Shown: positions 35,292-43,209 of the stretch, one piece after another
Layout: each line of letters begins with the position of its first letter
Numbering within the stretch: the stretch's first letter is position 1
NCBI RefSeq assembly: GCF_013348805.1
Contig: NZ_CP054690.1
Coordinates: forward strand, 806,001 to 870,000
From: Rhodococcus sp. W8901
Lineage (GTDB): Bacteria; Actinomycetota; Actinomycetes; Mycobacteriales; Mycobacteriaceae
Direction of reading: 5' to 3'
Length of the DNA: 64,000 nucleotides
The notes under the pieces: model-generated
Database searches by the model: none
Told to the model about the DNA's origin: nothing
The model's input: only the letters and a program-made list of their open reading frames with translations
Program-made: the position numbers and the translations under genes

Positions 35292-35930
35292 TCACACGGG
35301 TGTCCGGGACCCGTCGCCGAGGAGCAGTTCGACGGTCAGTTCCAGGCGCTTCGCGACGTCGGTGGCCGACGAGCGACGGGTGAGCCAGGCCACCAGATTC
35401 GACAGCCACACGTCGCTTATGACGCGGGAGATTGCGAGCTCGTCCTCGGTGGGTTCGCCGTCGGTCATGGCCCGCGCGAACAGCGTGTCCATGAGCTTGC
35501 CGACCTGGTCCACCTCGGCGGCCGCCGAGGCGTCGGCGAACATGAACGCCCGGGTCATGGCCTCGGTGAGGAGGGGGTCGCGCTGCATCGCCTTGGTGAT
35601 CTGGCCGAGAATGAGCTGCATCCGCTCGAGCGGGCTGCGGCCCGGGGGGATCTTGCCCTTGGACTCGATCCGCTCGAACTCACGCGCGAGGGCGGACACC
35701 AGCAGGTGCACCTTCGACGGGAAGTATCGGTAAAGGGTGCCCACCGCGACGTCGGCGCGTTCGGCGACGGCACGCATCTGCACGGCCTCGTAGCCACCCT
35801 TGGAAGCGAGTGCGAGGGTCGCATCGAGGATCCTCTTGCGGCGCTCGCGCTGAGCGTTGGAGCTGAGATCGTCCTCGCTGAGGGTCGTGACCGTGCCCCC
35901 TGTAGAACGGGATCGGGATGAGGTGGTCAT
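35292..35930 (-). CDS. kstR: TetR family repressor KstR of cholesterol catabolism
   Basis: A 212-residue TetR protein. The DNA-binding region is RKRILDATLALASKGGYEAVQMRAVAERADVAVGTLYRYFPSKVHLL, closely resembling KstR of mycobacteria and rhodococci, which represses the cholesterol regulon and is released by steroid-CoA intermediates. It is divergent from fadE34, the conserved neighbour in mycobacteria. A KstR-type operator lies in the gap, and further operators of the same sequence precede other steroid genes in this window. The N-terminal 25 residues are Ser/Thr-rich and may be a late start; there is no strong ribosome site to decide. Confidence 0.92.
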   Translation of the reverse strand: MTTSSRSRSTGGTVTTLSEDDLSSNAQRERRKRILDATLALASKGGYEAVQMRAVAERADVAVGTLYRYFPSKVHLLVSALAREFERIESKGKIPPGRSPLERMQLILGQITKAMQRDPLLTEAMTRAFMFADASAAAEVDQVGKLMDTLFARAMTDGEPTEDELAISRVISDVWLSNLVAWLTRRSSATDVAKRLELTVELLLGDGSRTPV

Positions 35931-35973
35931 CGACAGTTTCCTTCACGCCTTGACTCTTGACGGCCGAGCATAT

Positions 35974-35987
35974 TAGAACACGTTCTA
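35974..35987. promoter_or_regulatory. KstR operator, kstR/fadE34
   Basis: TAGAACACGTTCTA has perfect six-base arms around a two-base centre and fits the known KstR pattern with AAC-NN-GTT at its core. It lies between the divergent kstR and fadE34 starts, 36 bp from the latter. Confidence 0.9.
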
Positions 35988-36004
35988 GATGAAAATGTCA
36001 TCTA
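35986..36004. promoter_or_regulatory. Second dyad beside the KstR operator
   Basis: TAGATGA-AAATG-TCATCTA is a perfect 7-bp inverted repeat that overlaps the KstR box by two bases and ends 19 bp before the fadE34 GTG. It does not fit the KstR motif, so another protein or an mRNA hairpin is possible. Confidence 0.4.
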
Positions 36005-36023
36005 TGAGAGGCGGGTAGACGTT

Positions 36024-38225
36024 GTGACAATCGCCACCACCGACGAGCAGAGGGCCGTCCAGGAGTCGATTCAGGCGTGGGCCCGCTCCGCGGCCCCACT
36101 GACCATTTTACGTGAAGGACCTGCGGATTTCTGGCGTCGTACGTGGCCCTCGGTGGCATCCCTGGGGCTGTTCGCCGTGGGTGTTCCGGAGTCCGTCGGT
36201 GGGGTCGGCGGACAGGTGGTCGACCTGGCCGCGATGTTGGAGCAGGCGGCCACGGAACTGGTGGGCGGTCCTGTTCTACCGACCGCGCTCGCGGGGCTGG
36301 TCCTCGGGCGCGCCGACGGCGCCGTGGCGAAGCAGTGGGCCGCGCAGATCGCCGAGGGCGAGTTGCCGTGTGCGGTCGTCGTCGACGGTCCCGCGGTCTC
36401 CGCGGTCCCGGACGCCGACGGCGGTCTGGTCCTGACCGGCGACGCCGGGAACGCGCTGGGCGGCGAGCCGGGTGTCGCGGTGCTGGTGTCGGCGCGTTCC
36501 GGCGACTCCGCCGACGGCACCGTGTGGTGCCTCGTCGACGGCGAGGCGCCGGGACTGACCGTCGAGCCGCTCGACATCCTCGACAAGAGCCGCGGCACCG
36601 CCCGGGTCCGTTGTGAGGGTGTGGCTGTCTCCGCCGATCGCATCGTCAGCGGTGTCGCTCCGGGACTGGTGCGCGACCTCGCCGCGACCCTCGCGGCCGC
36701 CGAGGCCGCCGGCGTCGCGGGCTGGAGCCTGCGGACCGCGGTCGACTACGCGAAGATCCGCGAACAGTTCGGCAAGCCGATCGGCTCCTTCCAGGCGATC
36801 AAGCACCTGTGCGCCGAGATGCTGTGCCGTGTCGAGCAGGCGCGCGCGGTCGCGTGGGACGCGGCCGTCGCCGCCGAGGACGCCCTGCCGGACCCGGACA
36901 CGGGCGGCGCCGGAACCTCGGAACTGCCGATCGCGGCCGCGGTCGCGGCGTCGATCGCGCTCGACGCCGCGGTGCAGACGGCCAAGGACTGCATCCAGGT
37001 CCTCGGCGGCATCGGGTTCACGTGGGAGCACGACGCGCACTTCTACCTGCGGCGTGCGGTCTCGCTCAAGCAGATCCTCGGCGGCAGCAACGTGTGGCGC
37101 GCGCGGGTCGCGGTCCTGACGCGGGAGGGCGCCCGCCGGCACCTCACGATCGACCTGTCCGAGCTCGATCCGCAGGCCGAGTCGGGGCGCGCCGCGATCC
37201 GCGACGAGGTGACCGCGCTGGCCGCCGTCCCGGAGTCGGAGCGTCGGGTGGCGCTCGCCGAGTCGGGCTACGCGGCACCGCACTGGCCGCGCCCGTACGG
37301 ACGCGGCGCGTCGGCGGCCCAGCAGATCCTCATCGGCGAGGAGATGGCCGCGGCCGGCATCGAACGCCCCGACCTCGTGATCGGCTGGTGGGCCGTGCCG
37401 ACGGTTCTCGAGCACGGGAGCCCCGAGCAGATCGAGCGGTTCGCACTGCCGACGTTGCGCGGTGAGATCACGTGGTGCCAGCTGTTCAGCGAGCCCGGTG
37501 CGGGATCGGACCTGGCGTCACTGCGGACGACGGCCGAGAAGGTCGACGGCGGCTGGAAGCTCAACGGCCAGAAGGTGTGGACGTCGCTGGCCCGCGAGGC
37601 GGACTGGGCGATCTGCCTGGCCCGAACCGACAAGGACGCGCCCAAGCACAAGGGCATCACGTACTTCGTGCTCGACATGCGTACCGCCGGGATCAACATC
37701 TCGCCGTTGCGAGAGATCACCGGTGACGCGCTGTTCAACGAGGTGTTCCTCGACGACGTCTTCGTCCCGGACGACTGCGTCGTGGGGCAGGTGAACGGCG
37801 GTTGGAAGCTGGCCCGCACGACGCTCGCGAACGAGCGGGTCGCGATGAGTGGTGGGTCGTCGCTCGGCAAGGCCGTCGAGGAACTGCTCGAGCTGGCCGG
37901 CGATCCCGATCCGGTGACCGCCGACCATCTGGGTGCGCTGATCGCCGAGGCGCTCGTCGGGTCCCTGCTGGAGCTGCGTACCACGCTGCGCCAGCTCGAC
38001 GGCCAGGATCCGGGGCCCGCGTCGAGCGTCCGCAAGCTCGTCGGTGTCCGCAACCGTCAGGCGGTCGCGGAGTTCGCCGTCGAGCTCGCCGGTGAGGCCG
38101 GGTGGGTCGAGGGGCCGCTCACCCGCGAGTTCCTGAACACGCGGTGCCTGTCCATTGCGGGCGGGACGACGCAGATCCTGCTCACGGTGGCTGCCGAACG
38201 CCTGCTGGGGCTGCCGCGCGACTGA
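36024..38225 (+). CDS. fadE34: Acyl-CoA dehydrogenase FadE34-like (fused subunits)
   Basis: A 733-residue protein made of two acyl-CoA dehydrogenase halves in tandem (first about 1-365, second about 375-733). In the second half, CQLFSEPGAGSDLASLRTTAEK and KLNGQKVWTSLA are FAD and substrate-binding segments. The family counterpart in mycobacteria (FadE34/ChsE3) dehydrogenates a steroid side-chain acyl-CoA and is encoded beside kstR, as here. GTG 36024 follows the KstR operator by 36 bp. It is a single gene unit, ended by a perfect hairpin. Confidence 0.87.
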   Translation: MTIATTDEQRAVQESIQAWARSAAPLTILREGPADFWRRTWPSVASLGLFAVGVPESVGGVGGQVVDLAAMLEQAATELVGGPVLPTALAGLVLGRADGAVAKQWAAQIAEGELPCAVVVDGPAVSAVPDADGGLVLTGDAGNALGGEPGVAVLVSARSGDSADGTVWCLVDGEAPGLTVEPLDILDKSRGTARVRCEGVAVSADRIVSGVAPGLVRDLAATLAAAEAAGVAGWSLRTAVDYAKIREQFGKPIGSFQAIKHLCAEMLCRVEQARAVAWDAAVAAEDALPDPDTGGAGTSELPIAAAVAASIALDAAVQTAKDCIQVLGGIGFTWEHDAHFYLRRAVSLKQILGGSNVWRARVAVLTREGARRHLTIDLSELDPQAESGRAAIRDEVTALAAVPESERRVALAESGYAAPHWPRPYGRGASAAQQILIGEEMAAAGIERPDLVIGWWAVPTVLEHGSPEQIERFALPTLRGEITWCQLFSEPGAGSDLASLRTTAEKVDGGWKLNGQKVWTSLAREADWAICLARTDKDAPKHKGITYFVLDMRTAGINISPLREITGDALFNEVFLDDVFVPDDCVVGQVNGGWKLARTTLANERVAMSGGSSLGKAVEELLELAGDPDPVTADHLGALIAEALVGSLLELRTTLRQLDGQDPGPASSVRKLVGVRNRQAVAEFAVELAGEAGWVEGPLTREFLNTRCLSIAGGTTQILLTVAAERLLGLPRD

Positions 38226-38239
38226 CGGTTTCCCGTCCG

Positions 38240-38288
38240 GGCCCGGCGTGGCGAGAACGTGATGAACGTGTTCTCGCCACGCCGGGCC
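38240..38288 (+). terminator. Terminator of fadE34 containing a KstR-like core
   Basis: A perfect 19-bp stem (38240-38258 with 38270-38288), 11-nt loop and a following TTTCGTC. The loop and right arm contain GAACGTGTTC (38264-38273), the exact inner palindrome of a KstR operator. Confidence 0.85.
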
Positions 38289-38317
38289 TTTCGTCATTCA
38301 CCTGCAGGTGATAGAAC

Positions 38318-38331
38318 AGGAACACGTTCTA
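38318..38331 (+). promoter_or_regulatory. KstR operator before fadE28
   Basis: AGGAACACGTTCTA keeps the AAC-AC-GTT core and the full right arm, with one or two changes in the left arm. It lies 22 bp before the GTG of fadE28 and controls the five-gene side-chain operon by inference. Confidence 0.85.
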
Positions 38332-38353
38332 GATCACAGGCGGGATTGGCAGC

Positions 38354-39427
38354 GTGGACTTCTCTCAGGATCAGACTCAGGAAACGGTGGCGGAGATAGT
38401 CGTGGGCCTGTTGGCTCGCGAGCACTCCGATCCCGCCGACACCGGTGGTTTCAACGCCGAGTTGTGGCAGGCGCTCGCGAAGGCGGACCTGCTTTCGCTC
38501 GCGGTGCCGGAACGGCTCGGCGGTGACGGGTTGGGCGTCGCCGAGGTGGCGACCATGCTCACCGAGATCGGCCGCGGCGCGGCGCCGGTTCCGGCGCTCG
38601 CCACGTTGGGCTTCGGCCTCCTCCCGGTTCTCGCATTGGGGACCACCGAGCAGCAGGACGCCCTGCTCGACGGAATCGCGGGCGGACGGATCCTCACCGC
38701 GGCCGTCGCGGAACAGGGTTCGGCGTTCCCGGCGAAGCCGTCCACCATCGCGGTCGCGGACGGCGACCACGTCGTCGTGACCGGGCACAAGGTCGCGGTG
38801 CCGTTCGCGGACATCGCACACCGGATCCTGGTGCCCACCGACGCCGGCGTTGTCGTGGTGGCCCCGGACGCTCCCGGCGTCACGCTCACCAAGAGCGCGA
38901 CTTCCGCGGGCGGACCGGAGTTCTCGGTCCGGCTCGACGGGGTGCGGGTGCTGTCCGCCGACGTCCTGGGTGACGGACTCGACGGTGTCGCGAGCCTCAA
39001 CCGGATCGCGCTCGCGAGCCTCGGCGCGTACGCCGACGGACTGCTCGCCGGCGCCACCGGCCTGGCGGCCGACCACCTGACCACCCGCGAGCAGTTCGGC
39101 AAGCCGCTCGCCGCGTTCCAGGCGGTGGCCCAGCAGATCGCCGATGTGTACGTCACGTCCCGTACGCTGCACGTCTCGGCGCTGGCGTCCACGTGGCGGG
39201 TGTCCGAGGGCCTGGACTCCGAGGACGATCTCGACGTGATGGCGTACTGGATCGCGGCCGAGGTGCCCGCCGCGATGCGCACGTTGCACCACCTGCACGG
39301 TGGGCTCGGCGTCGACGTCACCTATCCAATGCACCGCTACTTCTCCATTGCCAAGGATCTGGCCCGTCTCGTCGGCGGCGCCTCGTACCGACTCGACCTC
39401 GTGGGGGCCCGGTGTTCATCGATCTGA
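38354..39427 (+). CDS. fadE28: Acyl-CoA dehydrogenase subunit FadE28 (ChsE1)
   Basis: A 357-residue acyl-CoA dehydrogenase-fold protein, short of the family norm at its active-site region. In the characterised system ChsE1 pairs with ChsE2 as an alpha2beta2 enzyme that dehydrogenates the three-carbon side chain of 3-oxo-4-pregnene-20-carboxyl-CoA. LTTREQFGKPLAAFQAVAQQIADVY is the FAD-binding helix region. GTG 38354 starts the operon fadE28-fadE29-chsH2-chsH1-ltp2, in the same order as in mycobacteria. It overlaps fadE29 by 16 bases. Confidence 0.88.
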   Translation: MDFSQDQTQETVAEIVVGLLAREHSDPADTGGFNAELWQALAKADLLSLAVPERLGGDGLGVAEVATMLTEIGRGAAPVPALATLGFGLLPVLALGTTEQQDALLDGIAGGRILTAAVAEQGSAFPAKPSTIAVADGDHVVVTGHKVAVPFADIAHRILVPTDAGVVVVAPDAPGVTLTKSATSAGGPEFSVRLDGVRVLSADVLGDGLDGVASLNRIALASLGAYADGLLAGATGLAADHLTTREQFGKPLAAFQAVAQQIADVYVTSRTLHVSALASTWRVSEGLDSEDDLDVMAYWIAAEVPAAMRTLHHLHGGLGVDVTYPMHRYFSIAKDLARLVGGASYRLDLVGARCSSI

Positions 39428-40560
39428 CACCCGAACAGCGTGAGCTGCAGGCGGAACTGCGCCGCTACTTCTCCGGACTGATCTCGCCGGCCGAGGCCGA
39501 GATCATGCTCACCGAACGCCACGGCCCCACCTACCGGGACGTGATCCGCCGCATGGGCAAGGACGGCTGGCTGGGCGTCGGCTGGCCCGTGGAGTTCGGC
39601 GGCCGCGGCTTCGGTGAGATCGAGCAGCAGATCTTCGTCAATGAGGCTGTGCGAGCAGATGTTCCGTTGCCGTCGGTGACGTTGCAGACCGTCGGACCGA
39701 CGCTGATGACGTACGGCACCGAGGAGCAGAAGCGCAAGTTCCTGCCGGCGATCCTGGCCGGCGAGGTGCACTTCGCGATCGGCTACTCGGAGCCCGACGC
39801 CGGCACCGACCTTGCGGCCCTGCGCACCACCGCCGTCCGCGACGGCGACGACTATGTCGTCAACGGGCAGAAGATCTTCACGACCGGTGGCCACGACGCC
39901 GACTACATCTGGCTCGCGGTCCGCACCGGCGACGCCGAATCGCGGCACCGGGGTATCTCGATCCTCATCGTGGACACCAAGGACCCCGGGTTCACCTGGA
40001 CGCCGATCATCACCGCCGACGGCGCGCACCACGTCAACGCCACGTACTACTCCGACGTCCGGGTGCCGGCGAGCATGCTTGTCGGCGAGGAGAACAAGGG
40101 CTGGAAGCTCATCACGACCCAGCTCAATCACGAGCGCGTCATGCTCGGGCCGGCCGGCCGCGTCGCCGGGCTGTACGAGAAGGTGTACGAGTGGGCCGCG
40201 AAGCGGGATCTGTTGTCGCTGCCGGACGTCCGACGTGGGCTCGGCGAGATCCACGCGACGTACCGCCTCAACGAGCTGCTGAACTGGCAGGTCGCTGCCG
40301 CGACCGGTGACGTCGACATCGCCGACGCGTCGGCCACCAAGGTCTTCGCCACCGAGCGCATTCAGCGGGTGGGTCGGATCGCCGACGAGATCGTCGGCGC
40401 GCACGGCGACCCGGGTGATCCCGAGACCGCCGCGCTGATGCGCTGGCTGGACGTCCAGATCAAGCGCAATGTCGTCATCACGTTCGGTGGCGGTGTCAAC
40501 GAGGTCATGCGCGAGTTGATCGCGGTGGCCGGTCTGGGACTGCCGAGGGTGCCGCGATGA
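39412..40560 (+). CDS. fadE29: Acyl-CoA dehydrogenase subunit FadE29 (ChsE2)
   Basis: A 382-residue acyl-CoA dehydrogenase from GTG 39412, which lies inside the end of fadE28. AIGYSEPDAGTDLAALRTTAVRDGDDYVVNGQKIFTTGG contains the FAD/substrate loop. It carries the half of the ChsE1-ChsE2 active site complementary to FadE28. Its stop overlaps the ATG of chsH2 (ATGA). Confidence 0.9.
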   Translation: MFIDLTPEQRELQAELRRYFSGLISPAEAEIMLTERHGPTYRDVIRRMGKDGWLGVGWPVEFGGRGFGEIEQQIFVNEAVRADVPLPSVTLQTVGPTLMTYGTEEQKRKFLPAILAGEVHFAIGYSEPDAGTDLAALRTTAVRDGDDYVVNGQKIFTTGGHDADYIWLAVRTGDAESRHRGISILIVDTKDPGFTWTPIITADGAHHVNATYYSDVRVPASMLVGEENKGWKLITTQLNHERVMLGPAGRVAGLYEKVYEWAAKRDLLSLPDVRRGLGEIHATYRLNELLNWQVAAATGDVDIADASATKVFATERIQRVGRIADEIVGAHGDPGDPETAALMRWLDVQIKRNVVITFGGGVNEVMRELIAVAGLGLPRVPR

Positions 40561-41552
40561 CCGATACGACAGATTCGACCGCACAGATTCTGGCCGGGGC
40601 CGAGCAGGTCAACGCCGGGGGTGCCAGTAAGCCCCGCGCCGGGCGCGATCCGGTGAACATGCCGATGATCCGCAACTGGCTCGAGGCGATCGGCGACGAG
40701 AACCCGATCTATGTCGACGAGAATGCGGCTGTCGCAGCGGGTTACGACGGAATCGTCGCGCCTCCGGCGATGGCGCAGGTATGGACCATGCGCGGCCTCG
40801 GAGCGGTGCGCGAGGAGGACGACCCGCTGGGTCGGATGACGCAGATCCTCGACGACGCCGGTTTCACGTCGGTGGTCGCGACCAACTGTGATCAGATCTA
40901 CCACCGCTATCTCCGTCCCGGCGAGGAGGTGACGATCGAGTCGAACCTCGAGGACGTGGTCGGGCCCAAGAAGACCGGGCTCGGCGAGGGCTGGTTCTTC
41001 ACCACCCGCAACTTCTGGAAGGTCGGCGACGAGATCGTCGCCGAGATGCTCTTCCGCATCCTCAAGTTCGCGCCGCCCGCCAAGGCGCCGCAGGCGCCGG
41101 AATCATCTTCCGTTCCCGAGGATCTCGATCCCTCGCGGATGCTGCGCCCCACGCCGTCGCGCGACACCCAGTTCTTCTGGGACGGTGTCGCCGCGCACGA
41201 GTTGAGGATCCAGCAGCGCCCCGACGGCAGTCTGCAGCATCCGCCGGTGCCGGCGCTGTGGAAGGACAAGACCGAGACCACCGACTATGTCGTCGCGTCC
41301 GGCCGCGGAACCGTGTTCAGCTTCGTCGTCCACCACGCGCCCAAGGTGCCCGGTCGGTCGCTGCCGTTCGTGGTGGCCCTGGTCGAACTCGACGAGGGCG
41401 TGCGCATGCTCGGTGAGTTGCGCGACGTCGACCCGTCGGAGGTCGCGGTCGGCATGCCGGTGCAGGCCCAGTTCCTCGACTTCCCGGGCGATGACGAGAC
41501 CGGGAACGAACCCTGGACGCTGTACGCGTGGCGTCCGGTGAAGGAGTCGTAA
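40557..41552 (+). CDS. chsH2: Steroid enoyl-CoA hydratase subunit ChsH2 (MaoC + DUF35)
   Basis: A 331-residue protein with an N-terminal MaoC hotdog domain (GDENPIYVDENAAVAAGYDGIVAPPAMAQVW) and a C-terminal DUF35 OB-fold (about 200-331: GRGTVFSFVVHHAPKVPGRSLPFVVALVEL). With ChsH1 it hydrates the C17 side-chain enoyl-CoA, and its DUF35 part binds the aldolase Ltp2. The zinc-ribbon part that starts many DUF35 domains is here QQRPDGSLQHPPVPALWKD, with no cysteine. It is coupled to fadE29 by overlap, and chsH1 follows without a gap. Confidence 0.9.
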   Translation: MTDTTDSTAQILAGAEQVNAGGASKPRAGRDPVNMPMIRNWLEAIGDENPIYVDENAAVAAGYDGIVAPPAMAQVWTMRGLGAVREEDDPLGRMTQILDDAGFTSVVATNCDQIYHRYLRPGEEVTIESNLEDVVGPKKTGLGEGWFFTTRNFWKVGDEIVAEMLFRILKFAPPAKAPQAPESSSVPEDLDPSRMLRPTPSRDTQFFWDGVAAHELRIQQRPDGSLQHPPVPALWKDKTETTDYVVASGRGTVFSFVVHHAPKVPGRSLPFVVALVELDEGVRMLGELRDVDPSEVAVGMPVQAQFLDFPGDDETGNEPWTLYAWRPVKES

Positions 41553-41975
41553 ATGACCAGCGCACTCGACATCTCCGTCGGCGACACGCTGCCGGGTCTC
41601 TCGATCCATGGTGATCCCACGTTCATCGTCTCGACGGCGTTGGCCACCAGGGACTTCCAGGACGTCCACCACGACCGGGACAAGGCGCAGCAGCGCGGGT
41701 CGAAGGACATCTTCGTCAACATCCTCACCGACACCGGCCTGGTGCAGCGCTTCGTCACGGACTGGGCCGGTCCGCGGGCGCGGATCACGTCGATCAAGCT
41801 GCGACTCGGGGTGCCGTGGTACGCGTACGACACGCTGAATCTCTCGGGTGAGGTGGTGGCCGCCGAGGACGGGCTGATCACCGTCAAGGTGGTCGGCAAG
41901 GACAGCCTCGGCGACCACATCACGTCCACGGTCACCCTGGTGATGAACGACGACTCGGATGGAGCACGGGCATGA
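41553..41975 (+). CDS. chsH1: Steroid enoyl-CoA hydratase subunit ChsH1 (MaoC)
   Basis: A 140-residue single MaoC hotdog protein (FQDVHHDRDKAQQRGSKDIFVNILTDTGLVQRFVTDWAG). The Asp/His of DVHHD are the usual hydratase catalytic residues, so this subunit supplies the active site of the ChsH1-ChsH2 pair. The ATG follows the chsH2 TAA directly, and its stop overlaps the ltp2 ATG. Confidence 0.9.
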   Translation: MTSALDISVGDTLPGLSIHGDPTFIVSTALATRDFQDVHHDRDKAQQRGSKDIFVNILTDTGLVQRFVTDWAGPRARITSIKLRLGVPWYAYDTLNLSGEVVAAEDGLITVKVVGKDSLGDHITSTVTLVMNDDSDGARA

Positions 41976-43141
41976 GCGGGTTGTCCGGGAAGGCCGCGAT
42001 CGTCGGCATCGGCGCCACCGACTTCTCCAAGGACTCGGGCCGCAGCGAGCTCCGGCTCGCGGCGGAGGCGGTGCAGGCCGCACTCGACGACGCGGGTCTG
42101 AAGCCGTCCGACGTGGACGGCCTGACGTCGTTCACGATGGACACCAACACCGAAGCGGCGGTCGCCCGTTCGGTCGGTATCCCGAACCTGAAGTTCTTCA
42201 GCCGCATCCACTACGGCGGCGGCGCGGCGTGCGCCACCATCCAGCAGGCGGCCATGGCCGTCGCCACCGGTGTCGCCGACGTCGTGGTGGCGTACCGCGC
42301 GTTCAACGAGCGCTCGGGCGCACGCTTCGGGCAGGTCAACGCCGGCCTGGTGCAGCAGGTGAACTCGTCGGGCACCGACAACGCCTTCTCGTACCCGCAC
42401 GGGCTGGGGACGCCGGCGTCGTTCGTCGCGATGGTCGCGCAGCGGTACATGCACGTGTACGGCGCCACCAGTGAGGATTTCGGCCGTATCGCGGTCGCGG
42501 ACCGCAAGCACGCGGCGGTCAACCCCGCCGCGTTCTTCTACGGCAAGCCGATCACGCTCGAGGACCATCAGAACTCGCGGTTCATCGCGGAGCCGCTGCA
42601 CCTGCTGGACTGCTGCCAGGAGACCGACGGCGGCATCGCGATCGTCGTGACGTCGCCCGAGCGAGCGAAGGACCTGCCGAACAAGCCGGCGATCGTCGCG
42701 GCGGCCGCACAGGGCAGTGGGCCGGACCAGTACATCATGACCAGCTACTACCGCGACGGGCTGACGGGTCTGCCCGAGATGGGCCTGGTCGCCGACCAGT
42801 TGTGGGAGCAGTCCGGGCTGCGGCCGTCGGACATGCAGACCGCGGTGCTGTACGACCACTTCACGCCATACGTGCTGATGCAGCTCGAGGAACTCGGCTT
42901 CTGCGGGCGCGGCGAGGCCCGGGACTTCATCGCCGACGGCGCGATCGAGCTGGGCGGGCGCCTGCCGATCAACACCCACGGAGGCCAGCTGGGTGAGGCG
43001 TACATCCACGGTATGAACGGCATCGCGGAGGGCGTGCGGCAGATCCGCGGCACCTCGGTGAACCAGGTTCCGGACGTCGAGAACGTGCTCGTGACCGCCG
43101 GCACCGGTGTTCCCACCTCGGGACTCGTGCTCACGGCGTAG
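41972..43141 (+). CDS. ltp2: Steroid side-chain aldolase Ltp2 (thiolase fold)
   Basis: A 389-residue thiolase-superfamily protein (AIVGIGATDFSKDSGRSELRLAAEAV, VDGLTSFTMDT, GGGAACATIQQAAMAVATG, then INTHGGQLGEAYIHGMNG). In the known pathway Ltp2 splits the hydrated C22 CoA thioester by retro-aldol cleavage, releasing propionyl-CoA and androstenedione, in complex with ChsH2. The last gene of the operon, ended by a long hairpin. Confidence 0.92.
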   Translation: MSGLSGKAAIVGIGATDFSKDSGRSELRLAAEAVQAALDDAGLKPSDVDGLTSFTMDTNTEAAVARSVGIPNLKFFSRIHYGGGAACATIQQAAMAVATGVADVVVAYRAFNERSGARFGQVNAGLVQQVNSSGTDNAFSYPHGLGTPASFVAMVAQRYMHVYGATSEDFGRIAVADRKHAAVNPAAFFYGKPITLEDHQNSRFIAEPLHLLDCCQETDGGIAIVVTSPERAKDLPNKPAIVAAAAQGSGPDQYIMTSYYRDGLTGLPEMGLVADQLWEQSGLRPSDMQTAVLYDHFTPYVLMQLEELGFCGRGEARDFIADGAIELGGRLPINTHGGQLGEAYIHGMNGIAEGVRQIRGTSVNQVPDVENVLVTAGTGVPTSGLVLTA

Positions 43142-43150
43142 GCGCCTGCG

Positions 43151-43202
43151 GCGCCCGTGCGCTTTTCCGGTAGTCGGCGCTATCGGAAAAGTGCACGGGC
43201 GC
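43151..43202. terminator. Long bidirectional terminator after ltp2
   Basis: A 19-bp stem (43151-43169 with 43184-43202) with one G-U type mismatch, CTTTTCC/GGAAAAG inner arms and a 14-nt loop. GGCGC/GCGCC bases outside extend it. It separates ltp2 from the convergent sulfatase. Confidence 0.85.
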
Positions 43203-43209
43203 GAAGCGC

